From Pelecanus crispus (Eukaryota > Chordata > Aves > Pelecaniformes > Pelecanidae), in NCBI RefSeq assembly GCF_030463565.1, contig NC_134643.1, forward strand, positions 2,490,001-2,554,000: a stretch of 64,000 bases of DNA, given 5' to 3'. The notes beneath the pieces are model-generated. The model made no database searches and was not told the origin of the DNA. It saw only the letters and a list, made by a program, of their open reading frames with translations. Positions within the stretch are counted from its first letter, which is position 1; each line of letters begins with the position of its first letter. Below, one piece after another: positions 1 to 10,184 of this stretch. Position numbers and translations under genes: made by a program.

Positions 1-899
1 GGCAGCCCTAGCACTCTGATAGCTCTTTGCACTTGCAAAAGCCCCACGCAAATTCACTCGGTGATTCACTAAGAAGCATAAGGCAATACAAGGACCCAGC
101 TGGATGTAGGGAGGGAGGGGAAAGCTGAAATGCTGCCTTGGTGCTCCTGAGTAAGAAGAGAAGCAAGGTGTAAAACAGGTAGCTTGCATGCTGCTCAAAT
201 CACGCTTACCCTGGCTTTGCAGGCCCTAGTTTTCCCGGCGATGGGGCAGAGGTGTGAGTCTGTTTGACACCTTCCCTTCAGCTTTTTCCTATGGCTGCAT
301 TACTGCTTTGTTCTTCAGCCTGCTGGGAGCACAGCCAAACTCCCCAAATCGGTTCCAGGCAGTCAGTGGCTTGGGTTTACTCATTTCCCCTTGATCCTCT
401 TGTGTTTCTTGCTGCACCTCCCCGAACTTTTCCACTGGGGAGTTGCTTGGGGTGTGCGTGTCACATCAGAGCTGCCTGCCTTGAATTTGGAGAAGTCCCC
501 ATGGGGGGGACAGCTGCCAGCACCCTGCAAGAGCAAAGCAATAGTCTTAAAAGTCTTGGATGAGAGGGACTTGGGGAAGCCCAGGAATCTCCTCTCTCTC
601 ATGAGCTCCCTGTCTTTCTAACAGTCTGAGCCCGCTGGGCACTTGGCCCATGAGGGCAAGGTGGCAGTAAACCCTCCTCCTAACGTCTGTCCCAACCAGG
701 AGACGCGAGCTCCCTTACTTCAGTCCAACACCCTGTCTGTGCCCAACCCCTCATATCCCAGAAACTCCGCTCTCCTCTGGCCCCTTGCTGGAGGTGGACA
801 GATGGACCACCAGCTAGGGGACAAAAGCGGCACTGTGGGGGATCAGGGATGCCTTGAAGACTCTCCCTTTGTCTTAGGACAAAGCCTCTGACAGCCAAT
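1..899. other. Intergenic DNA, nothing recognised
   Basis: Lies about 9 kb beyond the EXOC4 stop codon. No exon, repeat or RNA gene could be identified. In mammals the next gene downstream of EXOC4 is LRGUK, but no leucine-rich-repeat or guanylate-kinase exon is visible here. Confidence 0.7.
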
Positions 900-1132
900 C
901 GTAGAATCATAGAATGCTTTGGGTTGGAAGGGACCTTTAGAGCTCATCCTGCCCAACCCCCTGCAGTGAGCAGGGACAGCTTTAACCAGATCAGGTTGCT
1001 CAGAGCCCCGTCCAACCTGACCTTGAACATTTCCAGGGATGGGGCATCTACAGCCTCTCTGGGCAACCTGTGCCAGTGCTTCACCACCCTCACTGTAAAA
1101 AATTTCTTTCTTATGTCTGGTCTAAATCCTGC
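900..1132 (-). mobile_element. Old CR1 LINE 3' fragment
   Basis: On the minus strand this runs from the end of CR1 ORF2 through the 3' tail. The plus strand begins with the CR1 end signature (AGAATCATAGAATGCTTTGG), followed by TTGGAAGGGACCTTTAGAG, the CCCTGCAGTGAGCAGGGACA block and the complement of the RKKFFTVRVVKHWHRLPREA coding segment. It is strongly 5' truncated, as most CR1 copies are. It resembles the old copy at 23041-23622 more than the younger copies near 40 kb, so it belongs to an older subfamily. Confidence 0.9.
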
Positions 1133-2139
1133 TGGAGGAGCACTGTAGATACCATGAGAGAGCTGATGTCCGATTATTGCAGAGCTGATGGAGTTGGCTA
1201 TGTCCAGAATTGCGAAGCCACTGCAACATTGTGTGTCGCTGCTTGTCACTGCAAGGTGTCTTTAATTGTGCAGGGGGCCAGCAAGCAGTACAGCTACCAA
1301 GGGCAGGAGAGACCTGCGGAGAGGTATTTCATCTCCAGGCAAGTTGTCTTGCATCCTCCCCTTGATGACCAGAAAAACACAATCTATATAATACAAACAT
1401 CACCAGTTCTCCATCAGCCGCTCTCCTGTGGATCCCCTGGATTTTAGCCCCTGTACCGCTCAGCTCAGGTCTGGCCTGCTTGTGCTTGTCAGAGTCCAGC
1501 AACGGAGGGGTGGTCTTCAGCAGGAGCGAGAGCAGTAGTGTTGCCTCAGCTGGGTGGTAGAGGCATGAAAAATAACCGTGAGAGTCATTTAAGTCACTGC
1601 AGGCCTTTGGAAGTGCTCGGCACCAGGGTCGGGATTCAGGTTGCTTTCTATTTCTCTTTTCTTTTCCGCAGACCTGCTTTCACCTCACCGGTTGTCAGAG
1701 CCACAGTGATGGCTGGGCGGCACTGGATGAGCACGCTGAGCTGTAGCGGCAGAGGGAGTGATTTGTCTGTGCCAAATATATTTCATGCCGCAACTCTGTA
1801 GAGGAAATTACAAACACTGAAGTCCAAGGCCCTAACAGTCCAATTTTCTCTGCTGATTGCCACTGTGCCTAAGCCTAACAGAGTAAATAATGAACACCGA
1901 TGCAATGAACTTCCCAATAAATCGCTCCTGATGAATTTCACACAGGTCATCCAAAAGCAAATTTAATGATTATATGCTGGCCGCAGCTACCTCATTTTTT
2001 TTTTTTCCTGGCTCAGTTGTTAGATCCAATCAGCAAAGGAAGGAACAGAAAATAAAATAAAAATGCCTCATTTCTGAGCACGCTCCCTATTCAACGCAAA
2101 AAGCTACAACATGAACTGCAGGGCATGGGCAGCTCCAGC
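1133..2139. other. Intergenic DNA between CR1 copies
   Basis: No gene recognised. A T-rich run occurs near 1996-2007. The stretch around 1880-1990 is AT-rich and without repeats that I recognise; it could be conserved non-coding DNA but nothing in the sequence alone proves it. Confidence 0.6.
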
Positions 2140-4957
2140 TCAGATTGACAAGATGGCTTTGCCCAGTAATGACAGAGCAGGGCTGGTGCACCAGGGACCA
2201 TGGCCTGGAGAGCAGCAAAGAGGGCTATAAGCTCTTCAGAAGGGATAGGCAGGGAAGGAAAGGCAGTGGGGTGGCTCTGTATGTTAGGGAGTGTTTCGAC
2301 TGCATAGAGCTCGACAGTGGTGATGACAAGGTGGAATGCTTATGGGTAAGGATGAGGGGGAAGGCTGGAAAGGCGGATGTCCTGTTGGGAGTCTGCTATA
2401 GACCACCCAACCAGGATGTAGAGGTAGATGAGGCATTCTATAAACGGCTGGCAGAAGTCCCACAATCGCTAGCCCTTGTTCTTGTGGGGGACTTCAACTT
2501 GCCGGACATCTGCTGGAAATACCACACAGCAGAGAGGCAGCAGTCTTGGAAGTTCCTAGAGTATGTGGGGGATAACTTTCTGACACAGCTGGTAAGCGAG
2601 CCTACCAGGGGAGGTGCCCCACTTGACCTGCTGTTTACCAACAGAGAAGGGCTTGTGGGAAATGTCGAGGTCGGAGGCCGTCTCGGGCTTAGCGACCACG
2701 ACATGATAAAGTTCTCAATTTTGGGTGATGCTAAGCGGAGGGGCAGCAAAACTATTACCATGGACTTCCGGAGGGCAGACTTTGGCCTCTTCAGGACCCT
2801 GGCTGGGAAAGTCCCTTGGGAGGCGGTCCTGAAGGGCAAAGGGGTCCAGGAAGGCTGGGCCCTCTTCAAGAAGGAAGTCTTAAGGGCGCAGGAGCGGGCT
2901 GTCCCCATGTGTCGTAAGACCAACCGGCGGGGAAATCGACCGGCCTGGCTGAATAGGGAGCTTTTGCGGGGACTCAGGGAAAAAAGGAGAGTCTACCACC
3001 TTTGGAAGAAGGGGCGGGCAACTCAGGAGGAGTACAGGGATCTTGTTAGGTCCTGCAGGGAGGAAATTAGAAAAGCAAAAGCCCAGCTAGAACTCAATCT
3101 GGCCAGTGCTGTAAAAGACAATAAAAAATGCTTTTATAAGTACATCAGCAATAAAAGGAGAGCCAAGGAGGATCTCCATTCTTTGCTGGATGTGGGGGGG
3201 AACATTGTCACCGAGGACAAGGAAAAGGCTGAGGTACTTAATGCCTTCTTTGCCTCTGTGTTTAACAGCCAGACCGGTCATCCCCAGGGTACTCAGGCCC
3301 CTGAGCTAGAGGATAGGGATGGGGACCAGAATGGAGCCCACATAGTCCAGGAGGAAGCAGTTAATGACCTGCTATGCCACCTGGATGCTCACAAGCCTAT
3401 GGGGCCAGATGGGATCCACCCGAGAGTGCTGAGGGAGCTGGCGGAGGAGCTCGCCAAGCCACTCTCCATCATCTATCAGCAGTCCTGGTTAACAGGGGAG
3501 GTCCCTGATGACTGGAGGCTTGCCAATGTGACGCCCATCTACAAGAAGGGCCGGAAGGAGGACCCGGGGAACTACAGGCCTGTCAGCCTGACCTCGGTGC
3601 CGGGGAAGATTATGGAGAGGTTCATCTTGAGCGAACTCCACAGGCAAGTACAGGTCAACCAGGGGATCAGACCCAGCCAGCATGGGTTCATGAAAGGCAG
3701 GTCCTGCTTGACCAACCTGATCTCCTTCTATGACCTGGTGACCCGCCTGGTAGATGATGGAAAGGCTGTGGATGTCATTTACCTGGACTTTAGCAAAGCT
3801 TTTGACACCGTCTCGCATAATATCCTCCTCAGGAAGCTGGCAGCTCACGGCTTGGACAGGCATACTCTTCGCTGGGTAAAGAACTGGTTGGGTGGCCGAG
3901 CCCAGAGAGTTGTGGTAAATGGTGTTAAGTCCAGTTGGCAGCCGGTCACGAGCGGTGTTCCCCAGGGCTCTGTTTTAGGGCCAGTCTTGTTCAATATCTT
4001 TATCAATGATCTGGATGAGGGGATTGAGTGCGCCCTCAGTAAGTTTGCAGACGACACCAAATTGGGTGGGAGTGTCGATCTGCTCGAGGGTAGGATGGCC
4101 CTGCAGAGGGACCTGGACAGGCTGGATCGATGGGCCGTGGCCAACTGCATGAGGTTCAACAAGGCCAAGTGCCGGGTCCTGCACTTGGGTCACAACAACC
4201 CCATGCAGCGCTACAGGCTTGGGGAGGAGTGGCTGGAAAGCTGCCTGGCCGAAAAGGACCTGGGGGTGTTGGTCGACAGCAGCTGAACATGAGCCAGCAG
4301 TGTGCCCAGGTGGCCAAGAAGGCCAACAGCATCCTGGCTTGTGTCAGGAATAGTGTGGCCAGCAGGAGCAGGGAGGTGATTGTCCCCCTGTACTCGGCGC
4401 TGGTGAGGCCGCACCTGGAATACTGTGTCCAGTTTTGGGCCCCTCAATACAAGAAGGACATTGAGGTGCTGGAGCGTGTCCAGAGAAGGGCAACAAGGCT
4501 GGTGAAGGGTCTGGAGAACAAGTCTTATGAGGAGTGGCTGAGGGAGCTGGGGGTGTTTAGCCTGGAGAAGAGGAGGCTGAGGGGAGACCTTATCGCTCTC
4601 TACAACTACCTGAGAGGAGGTAGTAGTGAGGTGGGTGTTGGTCTCTTCTCCCAAGTAGCTAGCGATAGGACGAGAGGAAATGGGCTCAAGGTGTGCCAGG
4701 GGAGGTTTAGGTTGGAAATTAGGAAAAATGTCTTTACTGAAAGGGTGGTAAAGCATTTGAACAGGCTGCCCAGAGAGGTGGTGGAGTCACCCTCCCTGGA
4801 AGTGTTCAAAAAAGAGGTACATGTGGCACTTCGGGACATGGTTTAGTCTAGTCTACCCTTGATTGGTTTTAGGTGGACTTGGTAGTGTAGGTTAATGGTT
4901 GGACTGGATGATCTTAAAGGTCTTTTCCAACCTGGACGATTCTATGATTCTATGATT
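2140..4957 (+). mobile_element. Long CR1 LINE, 5' truncated within the endonuclease
   Basis: CR1 is the dominant non-LTR retrotransposon of birds. This copy holds most of ORF2 (endonuclease then reverse transcriptase) and the full 3' end, finishing with the repeated octamer GATTCTATGATTCTATGATT at about 4938-4957. The 5' part of the endonuclease, ORF1 and the 5' UTR are missing; homology fades near 2140, so that border is approximate. No target-site duplication is apparent, which is normal for CR1. The reading frame is open over more than 2.1 kb with a single frameshift near 4280, which suggests a fairly recent insertion. Confidence 0.95.
2145..4846 (+). pseudogene. CR1 ORF2 (endonuclease-reverse transcriptase), frameshifted
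   Basis: The first frame gives 713 residues (2145-4286). The N-terminal part is an APE-type endonuclease with LVGDFNLPD (GDFN at 115-118) and LGLSDHD (SDHD at 183-186), the catalytic N/D and D/H motifs. The reverse transcriptase follows, with [13 protein letters not shown] (YLDF at 546-549), [20 protein letters not shown] and FADDTKL (FADD at 634-637), so the catalytic aspartates are present. The frame breaks at a one-base deletion just before LNMSQQCAQ; the rest of the C-terminus (about 187 residues, 4283-4846, ending RDMV) continues intact in another frame. Normal CR1 ORF2 is roughly 900-1000 residues. This copy lacks the start of the endonuclease, so the Met at 2145 is not the native start. 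It is not expected to make a working protein. Confidence 0.93.
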
Positions 4958-7900
4958 TGACTTCCCTGCATCTCAGCTTCCTTTCGAGTTTATCATCCAT
5001 CGCGCCCGTTTGGAGTGCAAACTCTTCAGGGCAGAACGTCCCCTGCTATGCACGTACACAGCGGTGGACATCCAGCCTTGCCCGAGGCTCAGGTTGCTGC
5101 TGTGATATAATTGATGTGGGTCACTGGGTATTTAAAGTGCCGTAGGAGGAATCCTTGGGTAACAAATTCCTGAAATTAGAGCACAGTCAGATTTGTGGCC
5201 GAGGTCTGCAGTGATGGACGGAGCTTGTGTATCGTAGTAGGTTTCCACTATGGGAATTAATCCCCAGGACTAAGGATCAGTGCGCAAATGACCATTCATG
5301 TGACTTCTTCATGTCTCAGCTCAGTCAAATGAGACTCTTCCCCCCTAAAAAAGCTCCCTGCTTGTCTAAGAGCAATAGAATCAACATTGCTGCAATGCTA
5401 ATTTCCTCTTGGCAGCTCTCCCCATCTCCCTGTCTGAGTGCCCTCCCCTTTATTGCTATCTACCACATTCACAAAAAGAAATTTGCAATTATGACTCATA
5501 CTAATAAAATAAAAACGCAGCCAATAAAAGGCAAAAAGAGACTCTCAGTGGAACGACTCCTCAGCAAACCTTTCCAGCCGGCGCTGTCTCTGAATGGCTG
5601 CGCTCATCGCATATATGGCTGATTATGAGGTTGGGGGGACCCACACCATGATATCGCTGGGGGGCTTATCTGTCTATCTCTGCACATGTGTGTACATATA
5701 TATATTTGCATGTATAGCTGTCAGACAGGCAGGTTTATATCATCCTTAATCAAGAAGATGTCAAGAGGGAGGAGGCACTTGGGAGAGAACGAGCTGGTGA
5801 CTGATACACAACTGTGAAAGGAACCAGAACAATTTGCTTTACCTTCCACTTCCGCTATTGTGTCTGGCGCAGGCTTCAAAATAGTGTGATAATTAAAACC
5901 CAGTAAAGATTATGAGGCTGTAAAGAGGAAATTGTGAAACCCTCATGAACTTTTACAGCCCCCATGAAAATATTTCGTTTTGCGGTCTGGAGAAGTATTT
6001 CCTTGTCTCTTTAAGCACCAAAGGGCTACATCCATATAACGATTACTCTCTAAATGCAGGCAGAGCTGGCACCATTTCGTGTTGCATTACAAGACAAACC
6101 CTCTAGGCCTTGTCCATAAACCATTGTGTCCTGCAGGGTCACGTCAGGACTGCAAAAGCACTGTAGGGAAGAACTGGTGCAGAGAACAGAACCGGAGATG
6201 TTACCTGCAGTCTTGTAAGAAGGTACCAGTCTGAGGATTGGGTCCCTCCTTCAGGGCAGAAGTGGGCTAAGTCGTGCTGTGATAGCTCAGATCTAAGATA
6301 AAGGGGGTTCCTGGGTCTTTGCACAGTTTGCAACACCCTCATGTGGTTTGTTCTCTTTGGGAAAACCATCTTCCACTGTGAATGTGTTACAAATGCCCTG
6401 TCTGAGTGACCGGGTTCCACAGGTTGGGATGGAGAAATAGCTACCAGACAACAACATGCCAAAGAAAGGAAAAGCAAATGCTGGCAAGGGAGTATCAGAA
6501 AGTTTCCCAAGGGCTGGTACTCGCAGGAGACTTGCGCTTCTGTGGAATCTGTAAGAACTGATAAACTCAGGACAGCCAGAGACTGCCAGATCTGCTCAAG
6601 ACTGTGAGCACACACGAGCATCAGCAAGGGGCTGCGTGACTTGGACCATACCCGAGAGGGTGGTGGCTGCTACGTGGAGATGAAGAGTACAGGGTCACAT
6701 AGACAGACGCCTGGGCGAGACAATGTGCTCTCAAGGGACTTTCCAAACACCTACTTAGAAGTTGCTGGTGTGTCAGTACCGCCCTCTTCTTCCAACCACC
6801 TTTGGGGTTGGCCGCCCAACTGCGGCTCCAGATGGGTGCTTATGACTGTGTGTGGACATTGTGAGTGGATAAGCCAGCGTGTTGTCTGAATAGTTATTTG
6901 CTACGAAACATAACAGCTTGACTCTACCCGCAATAACAGCTTAATGAACAAAAAATGTTCCCAGAAGATCTATCCCCCACCCACTCGATCCCCTATTAGC
7001 GAGAGAGGATTTGCAACAAACACCAACACACAAGCCAGACCCTTCGCAAGGGGACTCTCTTTTTCCAGGCAGGCTTGGTGCCAAAATAGCCCCCTCATTG
7101 CTCATATTGTCCAGGTGCTTTGTAGCAAGTGGGTTGCTGCCACACCATCAGCACTAGCTGGGAACTGACGTGCAGCAGAAAACTTACTGGGAGATGGTCT
7201 AGCAAAGTGTAACTGCACTGTGTGAGGATGGGCCTGCTGATTATTTTGCGCTCTCTCGGAAAGCAGCAGGGATAGTGGGTGATCTAAACCCGACACGTGC
7301 ACACACAAAACTAAGCGCGTTGCCTAAACATGAGCTATCTGGAGACTTCTATGCTTCAAAATCGTCACCTTCATTGTGTATGTTATACTTCTGAAACACC
7401 TGTTGGCAAGAAAACACAGTGCATTCAAAAGCTACCTTTCCAAGGAAAAAAATACTTTTGTATTTCATATTTTGTATATATATTTGTATTTTGTTTAGGA
7501 TTTGTTAAGGCTGATCTTGTGATGCCGCCAGAAAGCTCGTGCAGCGCATGTCAATGGGTGGCTGAAGTAAGGTGCTCAAGGTCTGGATTCCTACATACTG
7601 CTTGCTACTCATGCCCTTCTCTGTGCCCTCTGGCAACCCTCATACCCTTTGTGCCCTTAGTGTGACCACTCTAATACACAGAGAGAATATTAACTTCCCT
7701 TGTGATGGTTTGCAGAGGACTAGGAGTGAAAACTTGAGGAGAGAGACACAAACTAATTATACACTGTAATTACCTCAATTGCAACCCCTTTTCTTTCCTC
7801 TGCACCAGCCTCTAGGTAAGTCCCTATATGCCACTGCCTCTCTCCTCTCCACGGTCACGCCATGGTGTTCTTGTGCCATGCAGTCCAGCAAATGCCTTCT

Positions 7901-8816
7901 CACACCTCAGGCCAGCGCACAGACATGACCTAGGGCTTTGTATTTACATCTTGTGGTGGTGTGATGCACGATGTGAGGTGCGGTTCAAAGAAGAGTCTTT
8001 TAAATAATTTGCTTTAGAAGCAGACATACTCCCAAGTTTGAAATTTTCTTGATTTCATGCAATCTGTCATGGCAACCCAGCAGCACAGCTGCTCGGTGGG
8101 TGGAAAATATGGACTGCAAAGCTCGAGATCAGCCACGTGAAGACGAGGCACAGCCTCAGATTATTAAGCAATAAAAGATGGAAAGAGTAAAAAAATAGTC
8201 TCACATTAGGCCACAGCAGCCCAGTCTGAATTCAGAGCTCCTCACACATCACTTCTGTACCTCGGAGGGTCTGAAATCTGTCTTACATGCACCAAGCAGC
8301 TTCTTTACCTTCCTCCAAAGTCCGGATATGGAATAGCCTGCTTTCCTGTAGCTACACTGCAGCACATTTGAGCAGCTGAATACGGATCTCGTGTTACCCC
8401 AGAAAGACCCCCACATCATCATACGTGTTACCATGATGGTGTTCTCCACCCTCGCTCATGCAAATTCATCGAGGAAAGGAAGGAACTCTTGTAGTCAATG
8501 GCCAATATCAGCATAAGAAAAACTGGGTTCATGAATAAAATGAGAATAGAAACCAGAAGATGATTCCTAACAACTAAAACTACTGGTTCTGCTTTCAACA
8601 TGGAGGTTGAGAGGCTCCTTGTCCAGTTGGCCCATGGTAGCTGGGGATTAGACTGAATGACTCAGACGATCACCTCCACAGTGATGTAACCTTGAAGGAC
8701 ACCATATGAATTTGGACCTGGAAGGGAATCTTTTAAATACCACAAAAATAACAGTTCTTAAAAAAAAAAAAAAAAAAGACAAACCACCAGAGCCTTTGAG
8801 GAATCTTTAAACATCC
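4958..8816. other. Intergenic DNA downstream of EXOC4
   Basis: About 3.9 kb with no recognised gene. The longest frame (162 codons, minus strand, 6139-6627) has no known motif. An 18-base A run at 8760-8777 serves on the minus strand as the U-rich element after the candidate poly(A) signal. AT-rich non-repeat DNA around 5440-5620 and 5870-6000 may be conserved non-coding sequence, but this cannot be shown here. Confidence 0.65.
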
Positions 8817-8822
8817 TTTAAT
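8817..8822 (-). terminator. Candidate poly(A) signal ATTAAA for EXOC4
   Basis: The minus strand reads ATTAAA here. About 30 to 45 bases further on it has a GU-rich stretch (GGCTCTGGTGGTTTGTC) and then 18 consecutive T, the usual downstream element for cleavage and polyadenylation. No canonical AATAAA was seen on the minus strand between the stop codon and this point. This is supported by pattern only. Confidence 0.4.
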
Positions 8823-9946
8823 TTTGCAGTTTCAGGACTGACACACAAGCAGTTAGACAGCTCAGAAAGAACCTATCTCAGGACGTGAAACCCAGCTGGG
8901 TTGGCAATTTACTTGACAAATACAAGTGCAGTGTATTCTTGATTTGGAGGGTTGGTACAAACTCCTCAGTCTCCATGAATAAGGAACCTTTTACTGGGTG
9001 GGCAGGGCAGAAATTGTGACCTGAGTGCACCTCAGACTGCGGAGCTGGCGTCTGCCCTCCTCCTGCCCTTGCTGATCATTAGTGCTGAGCTACGTAAGTC
9101 TGCGTGTCCTTCCAGTACATCAAATGACGATTCCAAAATCTCTTTTAAGCTGGGGAGACTTGAAAGATATATTCAGAAAAAGAGAATTAAGTTTTGCTGT
9201 TACCTTATATTGGCAATTTTCTCCTACAGCCACCATCATCCAGTGCAGTATGCGCTGTAGAAACCGATGCCATATGGCTCTGTGATAATGAAAAAGTAGA
9301 AGTGGAAACAAATGGTCCCATGTTACCTCCCACTACGAGAATTGGCTTATCGCTATCTGAAGGAATAAGCATCTAGATCTCTTTGCAGTGGAAACAGCAG
9401 AAAACTTAATGCATCTACAACTGTCATTGAGACTAGTACTGGCAGAGCTGAAACAGGCTCCGTGCAGCAACGCTGTTGGAATGGCTTCAAAACCATCAAG
9501 ATCTCACATGTGACCAACAGGCCTGTGCTTGGCTGTCATGATGCTGTTTACTTTAGTGTGGTCTGAACTTCCACTGAAGGCTCTGACCTAACCCAGTGTG
9601 AAATCTTCTCTTTTCCCACCCCGCCAGGTAGCAGCTTGCCTTACATCTCAAGGCAAAGCAGCAGCAACAGAGCAAAGCTGAATATCCCACCCAAATCTCT
9701 GCCAGGATGCCTGTTCCTGCAGTGCAATCACTCTTGGGCGAATGCATTAAGGAAGCACTACGTGATTACACATCAAAACCCCTAAACCAACCCCCAAACC
9801 AAATCTCAAATGGCATTTCCCTTCTCACTAGTACAATGCCACCCAGAAGATATGCGCTTTTGCCTTCGATTATAACCGAAACGCAGAGGCTTGGACCTGC
9901 AACCTGACAGCCCCTGCTGCTCAGTTAATCCGAGCGACAGAGCAGG
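8823..9946 (-). other. EXOC4: Probable EXOC4 3' untranslated region
   Basis: This segment follows the EXOC4 stop codon on the minus strand and contains no recognisable exon. Its far limit is set by the first plausible ATTAAA signal with a GU/U-rich element after it, at 8817-8822. That would give a 3' UTR of about 1.1 kb. A weaker variant AGTAAA at 9552-9547 could give a shorter UTR of about 0.4 kb. The extent is inference; only the position after the stop codon is certain. Confidence 0.45.
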
Positions 9947-10184
9947 TTACACGGTGGTGATTTTCTTGTCCTTGGTGGCCTGTTTGATAGCAGCCTGCTC
10001 ACAAATGATCTCCTTCAACCGCTGCAACCTCATGTTCTGGGTGGTTTGGTCTCCCACGCCTGTCTGGCTCCGGTGCAGTAAGTTCAGGGCATAGATATAT
10101 TCCAGCTCTGTATACTTCACCCCTTGATCCACCACGAGGTTTAAAAGCTCGTCTGCTGTGTTGTAGAGCATCTCATAGTACTGC
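9947..10184 (-). CDS. EXOC4: EXOC4 (Sec8) last coding exon with stop codon
   Basis: This exon encodes the last 78 residues of Sec8, starting [20 protein letters not shown], passing through [20 protein letters not shown] and ending [12 protein letters not shown] before TAA. The acceptor on the minus strand is GCTTTTCAG|G, and that G completes the Arg codon from the previous exon (FAR-QYY). The C-terminal four residues ITTV form a class I PDZ ligand. In mammals the Sec8 tail is reported to bind MAGUK proteins such as SAP102 and PSD-95, linking the exocyst to synaptic delivery of NMDA receptors; conservation of the tail here suggests the same property. The intron before it is 31.6 kb. The sequence is close to human, with a few changes such as Y and N for H and T in the EYIHALTLL stretch and DQ for EL after GVG. 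Confidence 0.97.

Noticed and set aside
4270-4290. Programmed ribosomal frameshift in CR1 ORF2
   Set aside because: No slippery heptamer or obvious downstream structure at the site. The shared deletion is reported, but inheritance from a frameshifted source copy is simpler.
5914-5961. Possible hairpin with GGCTGTAAA / TTTACAGCC arms
   Set aside because: Only about nine bases pair perfectly, which is expected by chance in a window of this size.
6139-6627. 162-codon minus-strand frame downstream of EXOC4, considered as an LRGUK or other neighbouring exon
   Set aside because: No leucine-rich-repeat or guanylate-kinase features and no resemblance to any protein I know.
8760-8777. A18 run as the poly-A tail of a plus-strand retrocopy
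   Set aside because: No gene-like sequence or target duplication precedes it, and on the minus strand it fits better as the U-rich element after a poly(A) signal.
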